Assembly (NCBI RefSeq): GCF_028618555.1
Contig: NZ_JAQITD010000014.1
Span: 1 to 57,530 of the forward strand
Reading direction: 5' to 3'
Origin: Bartonella sp. CM31XJBT
GTDB taxonomy: Bacteria; Pseudomonadota; Alphaproteobacteria; Rhizobiales; Rhizobiaceae
Length of the DNA stretch: 57,530 nt
Below the pieces are notes generated by a model that was given only the letters and a program-made list of their open reading frames with translations, searched no databases and had not been told where the DNA came from. The first letter of the stretch is position 1; each line of letters begins with the position of its first letter. Shown one piece after another: positions 1 through 10,800 of this stretch. A program made the translations under genes and the position numbers.

Positions 1-361
1 AATAATAAAAAAATTTATACTTTATTTTATAAATAAAATACTACAAAAGTAACTTTAATTAAGTATTAAATATATAATACAATGATAACAAATATTATAA
101 CACCACTTGCATTCAGTAAAAAAATCTTTTATTATGAATGAGTTTAGTCTGTTTAAAAAGTTGAAATAGCGCAATTTAAACAAATTGTACATTTAAAGAT
201 GTATATAATCGCGAACACTCGCATTTTACGATTTGCCTTTTTTGTGAAAAGAGAGAATCCTATCAGCGTTCTTATACATTAATGGCTAGCGAATACATTT
301 AATAAAACTTGAAGGATAATTTTGTTTGATCTATAATCGCTAGATCATTAGAAAAAGTAAA
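1..361. other. Gene-free AT-rich stretch at window start
   Basis: No open frame or RNA gene was recognised here. The segment is very AT-rich. A short inverted pair built on GATCTA/TAGATC lies about 20-35 bases before the glycosylase start. A stretch near 75-115 weakly resembles the 3' end of the R repeat near 57.2 kb, but the match is too short to call. It probably holds the promoter of the downstream gene. Confidence 0.4.
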
Positions 362-1201
362 ATGTTAAATCAAACGCCGTGCTCAATTTCCTATGAAGAA
401 CTCTTAAACTTTTATAAAGAAAGTGGTGCGGATGCCGTTCTGACGGATTTTCCTATTGATCGTTTTAAGCAGTCTGCTTGTTCAGAGAGAAAATTAATAT
501 CTGTCGTGAACATTTCTCATAATCAACAAGCATCTCCCAAAACATCTCCAACCGTAAAATTAGATCATCATCAGCTGCATAACTCTAGGACTATACAAAA
601 TGAATCCACAGCTATAGAGAGTGCAAAAAGTGCCAAGACACTTGATGAATTAAAATCTGCTCTCCTTGCATTTAATGGCTGTTCATTAAAATTGACAGCA
701 AAAAATACCTGTTTTTCAGATGGAACAGCAGGAAGCCCCCTAATGCTTATAGGCGAAGCACCAGGACGAGACGAGGATATACAAGGAATTCCTTTTGTGG
801 GAAAAGCTGGGATGTTGCTTAATAAAATCCTCGCATCAATTGGCTTAACAAGAAATAATGTTTACATTGCCAACACTATTCCTTGGCGTCCACCAGGAAA
901 TCGTACACCAACACCAAGAGAAGTTGCCTTGTGCCGCCCTTTTATTGAACGGCACATTTATTTAGCGCGTCCTCGTGTTCTTATAGCACTGGGAGGTGTT
1001 GCTGCACAGTTTCTTACTGGATCTCAAAATGGAATTATCCGAACAAGAGGGAAATGGCATATCTATGAAAGCGAGGATAATATAAAAATACCTGTTATGC
1101 CAACTTTCCACCCAGCCTACCTTCTTAGAACCCCTAGTCAAAAGAAGCTTACATGGATAGACTTCTTAGAAGTAAAAAATCGCCTCGACAGCCTTTTGTA
1201 A
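362..1201 (+). CDS. Uracil-DNA glycosylase, family 4-like
   Basis: Removes uracil from DNA to start base-excision repair. The C-terminal catalytic domain begins near residue 100. It carries the motif GEAPGRDED at 131-139, followed by a PFVGKAG segment, and an HPAYLLR motif near residue 250, both typical of this superfamily. The N-terminal 95 residues are a low-complexity linker common in rhizobial members. The GCSLK...C segment at 106-117 is where iron-sulfur cysteines sit in family 4 enzymes. Only part of the usual cysteine set is obvious, so the cluster is uncertain. At 279 residues the length fits rhizobial homologues. It stands alone, 73 bases before pepN on the same strand. Confidence 0.9.
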   Translation: MLNQTPCSISYEELLNFYKESGADAVLTDFPIDRFKQSACSERKLISVVNISHNQQASPKTSPTVKLDHHQLHNSRTIQNESTAIESAKSAKTLDELKSALLAFNGCSLKLTAKNTCFSDGTAGSPLMLIGEAPGRDEDIQGIPFVGKAGMLLNKILASIGLTRNNVYIANTIPWRPPGNRTPTPREVALCRPFIERHIYLARPRVLIALGGVAAQFLTGSQNGIIRTRGKWHIYESEDNIKIPVMPTFHPAYLLRTPSQKKLTWIDFLEVKNRLDSLL

Positions 1202-1274
1202 TTCTTTAATCCTATCTTGCTTCTAAAATTAACACACCCTTCTTTAACTCTTAAAATACAAATGGGAAAAAGCT

Positions 1275-3902
1275 ATGAAACAGCCAATAACATCTATTTA
1301 TCGTTTGGAAGACTACCAACCAACCCCTTACGTTATCCCTAAAACACAACTTTCTTTCCAATTGGCACCGACAAAAACCTATGTTACAGCCATATTGTCT
1401 ATTGAATCCCGTCACGATACAAAAGAATTAACACCTCTTGTTCTTTCTGGTGATGATCTTACTTTAATTTCCGTTTCTATTAATGATGAGATATTAGCCC
1501 CAAACACTTATAAAGTGACGCCTTCACGTTTAGAAATTACAACGCCACCAACGGCTCCTTTTACATTGAAATTGGTTACAGAACTGAATCCTGAAAGCAA
1601 CCGCCAACTTATGGGGCTTTACCTTTCAAATGGTGTTTATTGCTCACAATGCGAATCGGAAGGTTTTCGTCGTATTACTTATTTTTACGACCGCCCAGAT
1701 GTTCTTTCTACCTATAGAGTGAAAATTGAAGCAGATTCCCAAACAATCCCAATCTTGCTTTCCAATGGTAATCTGGTGGAAACAGGAACTTTAGAGAATA
1801 ATCGCCATTTTGCCATTTGGGAAGATCCTTATCCCAAACCATCTTATCTCTTTGCTTTAGTAGGTGGAGATCTTGATAAGTTAGAAGACCATTTTACAAC
1901 TGTATCTGGACGACGTATTGAGCTTGGTATCTATGTAGAAAAAGGAAAAACCGAACGCGCAACCTATGCAATGGATGCTCTTAAACGTTCCATGCGTTGG
2001 GATGAACAATGTTTCGGACGCGAATATGATCTTGATGTTTTCAATATTGTTGCTGTGTCCGACTTTAACATGGGAGCAATGGAAAACAAAGGCCTTAACG
2101 TTTTTAATGATAAATATGTTCTTGTCGATCCTGAAACAGCAACCGATCAGGATTATAGAAATGTTGAACGTGTCATTGCACATGAATATTTCCATAATTG
2201 GAGCGGTAATCGTGTTACCTGTCGCGATTGGTTTCAACTCTGTTTAAAAGAAGGATTCACTGTTTATCGTGATCAGGAATTTTCATCAGATCAAAATGTA
2301 CGCAGCCTACAGAGAATTGAAAATGTAAAAGCATTAAAAGCAACGCAATTTGCAGAAGACGCAGGACCTCTTGCGCATCCTGTACGTCCTCGTCAATATA
2401 GCCAAATTAATAATTTTTACACCACAACTGTTTATGAAAAAGGTGCTGAAGTTGTTCGCATGATACGAACTATTTTAGGTCCTACTCTGTTTCGTAAAGG
2501 CACTGATCTTTATTTTCAACGTCATGATGGACAAGCTTGTACAATTGAAGATTTTATTACCTGTTTTGCTGAAGTGTCTGGTCAAGACTTCTCCCAATTC
2601 ATGCTATGGTATGAACAGGCAGGAACACCCAATGTAGAAATCGATAGTCATTATAGCGATGGTGTTTTAACAATTCATGCAAAGCAACATATTCCCGCAA
2701 CCCCACAACAAAATACAAAAAAGCCCATGCTTATCCCTATCGTATTTGGCTTGTTAGGACCTAACGGAGAAAACCTCACCTATGAAGCAGATACAGATAT
2801 TCAATCAGATGTTATGCTTTTATCCAAGGAAAGCCAAACGTTTACATTAAAGGGACTGCGTGAAAAACCCGTTTTATCACTGCTGCGGGACTTTTCAGCA
2901 CCAATCATTCTACACACTCCATTCAATGAAAGAGAACTTATTTTTCTTGCACAACATGATGACAATCACATCAATCGCTGGCAATCTCTTAATCATTTAA
3001 TGACGCAAGCTTTGATTCAAAGCATTCAAGATAAAACACAAGAAAAAGCAACTCTCTCTTCTGCTTTGCTAAAGCTGATTGAAACGATCATAACAGATGA
3101 AACCTTAGAGCCTGAATTTCGTGCCTTCTGTTTAAATTTACCTAGTGAAGTTGAGCTTGCTCATACAATCGGTAAAAATATTGACCCAGATCGTATTCAT
3201 TATATCCGCAATCAGTTTTTAGCTTCACTTGCACAAACTCATCAAGAGCTCTTAACAAAATTCTATGGACAAATGCAAACCCAAGAGCCCTATTCACCAA
3301 ACACTGCACAAGCTGGAAAACGAGCATTAAAGAATATCATACTGGATTACCTTTCCATTGCTGAAGCCAATCCAAATCGAGCTGCTATACAATATGCAAC
3401 AGCTGATAATATGACTGACCGTATGGCTAGTATCGCTGTTCTCGTGAAGCGTTTTAATGAAAGTGAGCAGGCACAAAATGCCTTAAATGATTTTGAAAAC
3501 CGCTATCGGCATGACCCTTTGGTCATGGATAAATGGTTTTCTATTCAAGCAATGGTTGCTGGAACATCAACACTCGAGAATGTTCAAAAGCTCATGCAAC
3601 ATCCGCTTTTTTCACAAGATAATCCTAATCGTGTACGTTCCCTAATCGGTGTTTTTGCCTCTAACAATCTCACGGGCTTTAATAGGATGGATGGAGCGTC
3701 TTATCATTTTCTTTGCCAAGTCATTTTGGAAATTGACAAAAAAAATCCACAGCTTGCTTCACGATTATTAACAATGATGCGCTCTTGGCGACAATTAGAA
3801 CCTATTCGACAACAAAAACTTGAAACTGAATTAAAAATGATTGCTGTTGCGCCAAAATTATCAAGCGATGTTGCTGATATCATTAATCGTCTGCTCACTT
3901 AA
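1275..3902 (+). CDS. pepN: Aminopeptidase N (M1 zinc metallopeptidase)
   Basis: Cytoplasmic zinc aminopeptidase that trims N-terminal residues from peptides. The substrate-recognition motif GAMEN is at residues 267-271. The zinc site HEYFH is at 303-307, with the third ligand Glu at 326 (spacing HExxH-18-E). The length of 875 residues matches the gamma/alphaproteobacterial PepN class with its long helical C-terminal domain. The start ATG follows a purine-rich GGGAAAAAG. A perfect 13-bp hairpin lies 77 bases downstream. Nothing in the frame looks degraded. Confidence 0.97.
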   Translation: MKQPITSIYRLEDYQPTPYVIPKTQLSFQLAPTKTYVTAILSIESRHDTKELTPLVLSGDDLTLISVSINDEILAPNTYKVTPSRLEITTPPTAPFTLKLVTELNPESNRQLMGLYLSNGVYCSQCESEGFRRITYFYDRPDVLSTYRVKIEADSQTIPILLSNGNLVETGTLENNRHFAIWEDPYPKPSYLFALVGGDLDKLEDHFTTVSGRRIELGIYVEKGKTERATYAMDALKRSMRWDEQCFGREYDLDVFNIVAVSDFNMGAMENKGLNVFNDKYVLVDPETATDQDYRNVERVIAHEYFHNWSGNRVTCRDWFQLCLKEGFTVYRDQEFSSDQNVRSLQRIENVKALKATQFAEDAGPLAHPVRPRQYSQINNFYTTTVYEKGAEVVRMIRTILGPTLFRKGTDLYFQRHDGQACTIEDFITCFAEVSGQDFSQFMLWYEQAGTPNVEIDSHYSDGVLTIHAKQHIPATPQQNTKKPMLIPIVFGLLGPNGENLTYEADTDIQSDVMLLSKESQTFTLKGLREKPVLSLLRDFSAPIILHTPFNERELIFLAQHDDNHINRWQSLNHLMTQALIQSIQDKTQEKATLSSALLKLIETIITDETLEPEFRAFCLNLPSEVELAHTIGKNIDPDRIHYIRNQFLASLAQTHQELLTKFYGQMQTQEPYSPNTAQAGKRALKNIILDYLSIAEANPNRAAIQYATADNMTDRMASIAVLVKRFNESEQAQNALNDFENRYRHDPLVMDKWFSIQAMVAGTSTLENVQKLMQHPLFSQDNPNRVRSLIGVFASNNLTGFNRMDGASYHFLCQVILEIDKKNPQLASRLLTMMRSWRQLEPIRQQKLETELKMIAVAPKLSSDVADIINRLLT

Positions 3903-3978
3903 AACAAAAAATTATTTTAAATCAATATGCTATAATATTTTTTAAAATAAATTCTATAAACTATTCGATCATCATTAA

Positions 3979-4013
3979 ACCTATAAACAGGTAATCTAAG
4001 CCTGTTTATAGGT
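3979..4013. terminator. Perfect 13-bp hairpin after pepN
   Basis: ACCTATAAACAGG pairs perfectly with CCTGTTTATAGGT across a 9-base loop. No clean T-run follows on either strand, so it may be a weak terminator or an mRNA 3'-end stabiliser rather than a strong intrinsic terminator. It sits between pepN and the PleC-like kinase gene. Confidence 0.55.
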
Positions 4014-4187
4014 CACGTTTAAAGTGCTTTTTTCTTTTCATATTCCAAAATTATAAAAGTAAAATTATTTTTTTAAAAAAAAGACTGGACAGAAGACTCC
4101 TGTTTTGATTCATTGCACTCGATGGGGTTACTATGAATATCGAAGCAGTTTTTAAATCACATTATTCCAGAATTAAAGGAACGCGAG

Positions 4188-6509
4188 ATGGCTAAATTGG
4201 ACGCATATAATGCGCCAAGGGAGGTGTATGCTGATTCAAAATCAAGCGCTCAAAGTCGCAAGGAGCGGACAGAGCGTACCAATCTGTTTTCTGGTCTTGC
4301 CTATCAAAAACTTCTTTTTATTGAACCTTGGCTGCGACGTTCACTCCCATTTGTAATTCTTGCATTTCTTGTTACGCTAGCAGCGATCCGTTTCCTATCA
4401 ATCTATGATTGGCGCAACACAATTGATAAAAACACGCATTCTACCATCACTCTCTTAGCTTCTCATATTACCAATACGATTGACCGTGACTTACTTGCAG
4501 CCACTCGACAAGGAAAAACTGCTGTTCTTTCTCATAATCATTTACAAAATATCCTGACTAATTTTCGTAACAAAGGTCTTATAAAAACCAGCGCTGTTAT
4601 TGCTATTGTCGATCAAAAAGGCAATGTCCTAGCTTCATCAAGTTCCGAGATTGTCTTAGGAAAACCCTTACAGGATTTTACCTCTGAAAGCATTGCTTTA
4701 CAAGCTCTAGGAAAACATGCTGGAATCATGAAAATTACAATAGGAAAAGATATTCCTGCTCTCGCTTCCTTTCAGCAAACAGAAAATGGACAATATGGGG
4801 TATTCATCAGTGAAAAAATGCAACATATTTACATGGAATGGCGGAAAGCTCTCTCGTTAAATATAACCATGTTTATTGGAACTAGTGGCGTTATCCTCGC
4901 TCTTCTTTATGCTTATTACAACCAAATTGTACGAGCACGCAAAACAGATCTTGTTTCAGAAAAAATTCAAAACCGTATTGATATGGCAATGATGCGTGGA
5001 CGCTGTGGACTATGGGATTGGAATATGGCAAGTGGACGTGTCTACTGGTCACGAGCAATGTACGAAATGCTCGGCTATGTCCCTCAAGATGCACTGCTCT
5101 CAATTTCCCAAATTAGCGCCATTATCAATCCAAATGATGCGAATTTTTTTGATCTTGCTCAGGAATTAATGAGCGGTAAAAAGAAGCATATCGATATTAA
5201 CGTTCCTATGCGTCATGCTGATGGTCATTATGTATGGATGCGCATTCGTGCCGAAGTTACTGAAGAAGAAGAACCCCATTTGGTTGGTATTTCCTTCGAT
5301 ATTAGTGAACAGCAACAATTGGCTGAACAAACAGCGCAAGCCGACCTTCGTATCCGTGATGCGATTGAAAACATTTCAGAATCTTTCGTCTTGTGGGATG
5401 CTGAAGGACGTTTAGTCATGTCCAACAGCAAATTTTGCGAATATGCCGCTATTCCTAAACAAATTCTCCAATCAGGTATCCAACGTGCAACGGTCGAAGC
5501 CATGGCACGCCCTGCACTCAGTGAATATCCCCTTAAAGATGATGGTACTGGTAACTTAACCAGTATTCGCCAAACGGCAGATGGTTGTTGGCTCAAAATT
5601 AACGAACGACGAACCCAAGATGGAGGATTGGTTTGTATTGGTACTGACATTTCTGAGCTTAAACAACAACAGGAAAAATTTGAAGACAGTGAAAGGCGTC
5701 TTTTTTCTTTCATTCAAGAACTCAAGCGCGCGCGAGGGAGTGCTCAACAACGCGCAACAGAAGTTGAAAAACTTAATAAAAGTTTGAAAGCAGAAAAAGA
5801 ACGCGCCGAAAGTGCTAATAAGGCTAAATCAGAATTTTTAGCCAATATGTCTCATGAATTGCGCACGCCTCTGAATGCTATTCTTGGTTTTTCAGATATC
5901 ATGTTGCAATCGACTTTTGGTCCTCTTGGTTCACAACGCTATAAGGAATATATGCATGATATTTACAATTCAGGAACCCATCTTCTAACCCTTATCAATG
6001 ACATCCTTGATATGTCAAAAATCGAAGCAGGAAGATTTACGCTTGATTGTAAAAATACCGATCTTGAGCCCATCATTAGTGAAGCAGTACGAACACTAAC
6101 ACCTCAAGCTCAAGAAAAAAATATTGTGGTTACAACAAACATTACCCCAGAACTTCATGCTGAAGTTGATGGTCGTGCAATGAAACAGATTTTCCTTAAT
6201 CTCATCTCTAATGCCGTTAAATTTACGCCTTCTGGCGGAAATATTGATGTCTGCGCTTTCAAGAAAAAAAATAACCTTATTTTTAAAATTACAGATACAG
6301 GCGTTGGTATTCCCCAATCAGCAATTAAAAAACTTGGGCAACCTTTTGAACAAGTCGAAAATCAGCTCACTAAATCTCATACGGGCTCAGGTCTTGGATT
6401 AGCCATTTCACGCTCCTTGCTAGAACTCCACAAAGGAAAACTTGAAATTACTTCAAAAGAAATGAAAGGAACAACTGTAACGATTATAATGCCCATCACA
6501 CAAAGTTAA
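4188..6509 (+). CDS. pleC: PAS-domain sensor histidine kinase, PleC/PdhS family
   Basis: Membrane-bound histidine kinase. Two membrane helices (about residues 53-75 and 224-247) bracket a periplasmic sensor region. PAS-like segments follow (about 265-385 and 395-500), then a coiled-coil linker, the dimerisation domain with SHELRTP (phosphorylated His about 556), and an ATPase domain with N-box NLISNAVKF, DTGVGIP and GSGLGLAI. The stretch after the H-box (GPLGSQRYKEY..., NDILDMSKIEAG) is typical of PleC and related kinases that control DivK and CtrA in alphaproteobacterial cell division. The PleC assignment comes from remembered family features and not from a search; DivJ or PdhS are alternatives. 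Its stop codon overlaps the convergent ogt stop. Confidence 0.75.
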   Translation: MAKLDAYNAPREVYADSKSSAQSRKERTERTNLFSGLAYQKLLFIEPWLRRSLPFVILAFLVTLAAIRFLSIYDWRNTIDKNTHSTITLLASHITNTIDRDLLAATRQGKTAVLSHNHLQNILTNFRNKGLIKTSAVIAIVDQKGNVLASSSSEIVLGKPLQDFTSESIALQALGKHAGIMKITIGKDIPALASFQQTENGQYGVFISEKMQHIYMEWRKALSLNITMFIGTSGVILALLYAYYNQIVRARKTDLVSEKIQNRIDMAMMRGRCGLWDWNMASGRVYWSRAMYEMLGYVPQDALLSISQISAIINPNDANFFDLAQELMSGKKKHIDINVPMRHADGHYVWMRIRAEVTEEEEPHLVGISFDISEQQQLAEQTAQADLRIRDAIENISESFVLWDAEGRLVMSNSKFCEYAAIPKQILQSGIQRATVEAMARPALSEYPLKDDGTGNLTSIRQTADGCWLKINERRTQDGGLVCIGTDISELKQQQEKFEDSERRLFSFIQELKRARGSAQQRATEVEKLNKSLKAEKERAESANKAKSEFLANMSHELRTPLNAILGFSDIMLQSTFGPLGSQRYKEYMHDIYNSGTHLLTLINDILDMSKIEAGRFTLDCKNTDLEPIISEAVRTLTPQAQEKNIVVTTNITPELHAEVDGRAMKQIFLNLISNAVKFTPSGGNIDVCAFKKKNNLIFKITDTGVGIPQSAIKKLGQPFEQVENQLTKSHTGSGLGLAISRSLLELHKGKLEITSKEMKGTTVTIIMPITQS

Positions 6510-7030
6510 ATTTTTCCATTTTGTTCCCGTTGTAGTAAAATCTGTTTCCGTTTTTCCCCCCAACGATACCCTGAAATAAAACCATTTTTACGCACAACAC
6601 GATGACACGGAATGATAATAGCCAATTCGTTACGTGCACAGGCATGAGCAACGGCACGAAAAGCTTTCGGCATACCAATACGGCACGCTAAGATCTCATA
6701 TGAAATTGTTTCACCACATGGTATATCACATAATACTGCCCATACTTGTCGTTGAAAAACTGTACCATTTATATCTAAGGGAAAATTATATTTTTTTACC
6801 AGCTTAGGTGTTTCTATCATGGCTATAATATGAGCAACTTCTCTCTTAAATGTATTGTCACCTACAACTTGTTGTGCATCACCAAAGCGTATCGTAAACT
6901 CCTGTAATAATTGCTCTATAGTGTCTCCTAACGCTATATGACAGATCCCTTTTTGAGACCTAGCCACCAAAAGCTTTCCTATTGATACATCTTTCAGACA
7001 GAATACTCTCGTTTGGGAAATGTTCAGCAT
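6506..7030 (-). CDS. ogt: Methylated-DNA--protein-cysteine methyltransferase
   Basis: Suicide repair protein that moves the alkyl group from O6-methylguanine (or O4-methylthymine) to its own cysteine. The active site PCHRV has the acceptor Cys at residue 142, followed by the GFISGYRWGEKRK segment typical of the C-terminal Ada/Ogt domain. The DNA-binding helix region shows FRAVAHACARNE, where most homologues have RAVGxAxGxNP. At 174 residues it is a normal Ogt length and lacks the N-terminal Ada regulator domain. It is convergent with the kinase gene and shares 4 bases at the stops. Confidence 0.93.
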   Translation of the reverse strand: MLNISQTRVFCLKDVSIGKLLVARSQKGICHIALGDTIEQLLQEFTIRFGDAQQVVGDNTFKREVAHIIAMIETPKLVKKYNFPLDINGTVFQRQVWAVLCDIPCGETISYEILACRIGMPKAFRAVAHACARNELAIIIPCHRVVRKNGFISGYRWGEKRKQILLQREQNGKI

Positions 7031-7189
7031 TTTAGCCTTCTTTATATTTTAAATAAGTCTTGAACATCATCCATAAAGTAAAAGGAGAGTATTCACTATC
7101 TTTTAAAAACAAACAAAATCATTCTGAAATTATATCCTTAGCCATTGTATTAAAATACACTCTCACCCTTTTATGAAATGGAAAGATAC

Positions 7190-7445
7190 ATAGATTGACT
7201 GTCTTCCTACCCTAAAACGGAAACTTCGACCAGAACCGGATCTATCAACAATCTTGCTTTTTATATAACAGATTCCAACTGAACCCATTTGATATGGTTT
7301 ATTTCATAAGCTCTCTACAGACAAATCCTGCTCTGAATTCTATCATACACTCTAACAAAAACACCTTAATGTGGTAAATTTTCATACCTTATATCACAAC
7401 TCTAAACGGCAGTATTTTACGAAACAACACGATAAGCTTCCCATT
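7190..7445 (+). repeat. Dispersed repeat R, copy 1
   Basis: This copy aligns by eye with segments near 13.62-13.87 kb and 57.0-57.24 kb. Shared blocks in order are CTTCC..CCCTAAA, a TTGAT/TGATTTA..TTCA block, a CCTGCTxTxAATT block, ATCATACACTC, and a terminal AT-rich stretch ending near GATAAGCTTC. Copies are diverged and have small indels. No frame stays open across copies, so the element looks non-coding. It lies directly before a decayed integrase fragment. Confidence 0.6.
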
Positions 7446-7489
7446 TTATTTTACGAAATCCCATCGAACCATAAATAATAGCTTATGTT

Positions 7490-7710
7490 TTACAAGCAAC
7501 AGAAAAAGCGCGTGCTCTCTTAAGCAAAAAACGTCATAAAACACAAAGAAAGTATGCCGGCAATGGATTGGAAAGATGTTCCGGCTTTTTATGCTCCACA
7601 GTATGCTTGAATATTCTAATTTGTTGGAGCACTGTTATTATTTTTTATCAAAGGTCATACTTTTGATAAACTGACGAGATGACTCAACTCAAAAAAGAAA
7701 TTTATCTTCA
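7490..7710 (+). pseudogene. Decayed phage-type tyrosine integrase fragment
   Basis: One frame reads ALLSKKRHKTQRK from about 7518. After a frameshift it continues as MPAMDWKDVPAFYAP (about 7554-7598), which strongly resembles the segment before the catalytic domain of P4-type integrases (usually HHPAMPYAELPAFMARL). Further on, TDEMTQLKKEI (7670-7702) matches the position of the RTxEVRxxxWxEI block around the first catalytic arginine, although the arginine itself is lost. Stops and frameshifts separate the pieces, so no product is expected. It is probably the relic of a prophage or genomic island. Confidence 0.55.
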
Positions 7711-7849
7711 ATTTTATGAAAAAAAGCATGGAAAAGGTATTTTAATGCTTACTTTCTTTGTCACTTAACTTATAAAATGACGGTAGCCTCAGAACTAAAA
7801 TATTTTGCCCACAACAATCGCACACAGATATTTGTCATAGGAAAAAGTC

Positions 7850-10800
7850 ATGCCCAAACGCACAGATATAAAATCTATTCTTATCATCGGAGCAGGACCT
7901 ATTATCATTGGTCAGGCATGTGAATTTGATTATTCAGGCACTCAAGCCTGTAAAGCATTAAAAGAAGAAGGTTACCGAATTATTTTGGTAAATTCTAATC
8001 CTGCCACGATTATGACAGATCCAGATCTAGCTGATGCAACTTATATAGAGCCCATTACTCCTGAAATAGTTGCCAAAATTATTGCTCACGAGCGTCCCGA
8101 TGCCCTTTTGCCCACTATGGGAGGACAAACAGCCCTCAATACTGCTTTATCATTAAAGCGTATGGGTATTTTAGACCGCTACCATGTTGAAATGATAGGA
8201 GCCAATGCTGATGCTATTGATAAAGCTGAAGATCGTGCTTTATTCCGCCAAGCGATGGCAAAAATCGGTTTGGAAACGCCACGCTCTATGTTAGCCAATG
8301 CAACAGAACTGAAAGAAGAAAATCGCCAACAACACGCAAAAACGTGTGCTGAACTTAAAGCAAAGCTTTCTGGTGCTGCGCTTGACAAAGCACTCGAAGA
8401 ACTTGAGCGCAACTGGCGACATACCGAAGCTGATCGCAAACAACATTATATCGCTCATGCAACAGCAAAAGCAGTTCAAGCTCTTGATGTTGTTGGGCTT
8501 CCAGCTATTATTCGTCCTTCATTCACCCTTGGTGGAACTGGTGGTGGAATCGCTTATAACCGCTCTGAATTCTATGAAATTATTGAACGTGGGCTTGAAG
8601 CTTCACCAACAACAGAAGTATTAATTGAAGAAAGTGTTTTAGGGTGGAAAGAATATGAGATGGAAGTTGTTCGTGATAAGAACGACAACTGTATCATCGT
8701 TTGTTCTATTGAAAACATTGATCCAATGGGGATTCATACCGGTGATTCGATCACTGTAGCACCTGCTCTCACCTTAACCGATAAAGAATATCAATGTATG
8801 CGTAATGCTTCGATTGCTGTTTTGCGCGAAATTGGTGTTGAAACGGGGGGATCCAATGTACAGTTTGCTGTCAATCCTGAAAATGGGCGCCTCATTGTTA
8901 TTGAAATGAATCCGCGTGTTTCTCGCTCTTCAGCGCTTGCCTCAAAAGCAACGGGGTTTCCCATTGCCAAAGTAGCGGCTAAACTGGCTGTTGGTTATAC
9001 ACTTGATGAATTAAAAAATGATATCACGGGTGGTGCAACACCAGCATCATTTGAACCTTCTATTGACTATATTGTGACAAAAATTCCTCGTTTTGCGTTC
9101 GAAAAATTTCCCGGTTCATCACCTGTCCTCACAACTGCGATGAAATCTGTAGGAGAAGTCATGGCAATTGGACGCACTTTTCAAGAATCGTTACAAAAAG
9201 CACTCCGTGGACTTGAAACAGGGCTTACGGGTCTTGATGAAATTGTGATTCCAGAGCATGCTGAAGGTGATGAAAAAAGTTCTATACGCTCAGCCATTGC
9301 CATACCAAGCCCTGATCGTCTACGCTATATTGCTCAAGCCATGCGCACAGGCTTACCCTTAAATGAGATTCACCAAATTAGCAAAATTGATCCGTGGTTT
9401 TTAGAACAAATAGCCTCCATCATTGAAATGGAGCAGCGTATCCGCATTCATGGATTACCCCAAGACGCAGATAATTTACGTATGTTAAAAGCTATGGGCT
9501 TTTCAGATGCGCGATTAGCCTCCCTTACAGGGAAAGAACCCGATTATATCGCTGCTTTACGTAAATCACTGAATGTTAAACACGTCTTCAAACGGATTGA
9601 TACTTGTGCCGCTGAATTTTCTTCTCCTACAGCCTATATGTATTCAACATATGAAGTTCCCTTTGCAGGTGTAGAGCACTCGGAAGCACACGTTTCTGAA
9701 CGCAAAAAAATTGCTATTTTAGGCGGTGGACCAAACCGCATTGGGCAAGGTATTGAATTTGATTACTGTTGCTGCCACGCTGCTTTTGCACTGCGTGATG
9801 CAGGATTTGAAGCGATTATGATTAACTGTAATCCTGAAACAGTTTCAACCGACTATGATACCTCTGATCGCCTTTACTTTGAATCTTTAACAACAGAAGA
9901 CGTTATCGCTATTTTAGAAGCAGAACAGGAAAAAGGAGATTTGGTTGGAGTCATCGTCCAATTTGGCGGACAAACACCCTTGAAATTGGCAAGCGCTCTA
10001 GAAAAACACAATATCCCCATCCTAGGTACTTCACCTGACGCTATCGACTTAGCAGAAGATAGAGACCGCTTTCAAAAACTGTTATTTAAACTTAATTTAA
10101 CACAACCTCAAAATGGTATTGCCCACTCCATTGAACAAGCACGCCTCATTGCCCACGAACTAGGCTTCCCTTTGGTTGTACGTCCCTCTTATGTTTTAGG
10201 AGGACGTGCTATGCAAATTATTCGTGATGAACGTAGCTTACAAAATTATTTACTTGAGAGTGTCCCTGAATTAATTTCAGAAGATATCAAAGTCCGTTAT
10301 CCTAACGACACAACAGGACAAATCAATATATTGCTTGGTAAAAATCCGCTTCTCTTTGATACCTATTTAACAGAAGCAATTGAAGTAGATGTTGATTGTC
10401 TATGTGATGGTAACGAAACACTAATCGTTGGTATTATGGAACATATTGAAGAAGCTGGTATCCACTCTGGTGATTCAGCATGTTCTCTACCAGTCCATAC
10501 GCTCTCAAATAAAATAGTTACTGAATTAGAGCGCCAAACCAAAGCATTAGCACAAGCACTTCATGTTCGCGGCTTAATGAATGTACAATATGCTATAAAA
10601 GATGACACCATTTATGTCTTAGAAGTCAATCCCCGTGCTTCACGTACTGTCCCATTTGTTGCAAAAACGATTGGTCGCCCTATTGCTAAAATGGCTGCAC
10701 GTATTATGGCAGGAGAAACGCTTCATGATGCTCTTCAGGCTTATGGTGGATTACCTTCTTTGCAAAAAAAACAACATATTGCCGTCAAGGAAGCAGTATT

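Noticed and set aside
1881..2247. Open frames overlapping pepN on both strands
   Set aside because: Shadows of the conserved pepN frame, which carries all catalytic motifs.
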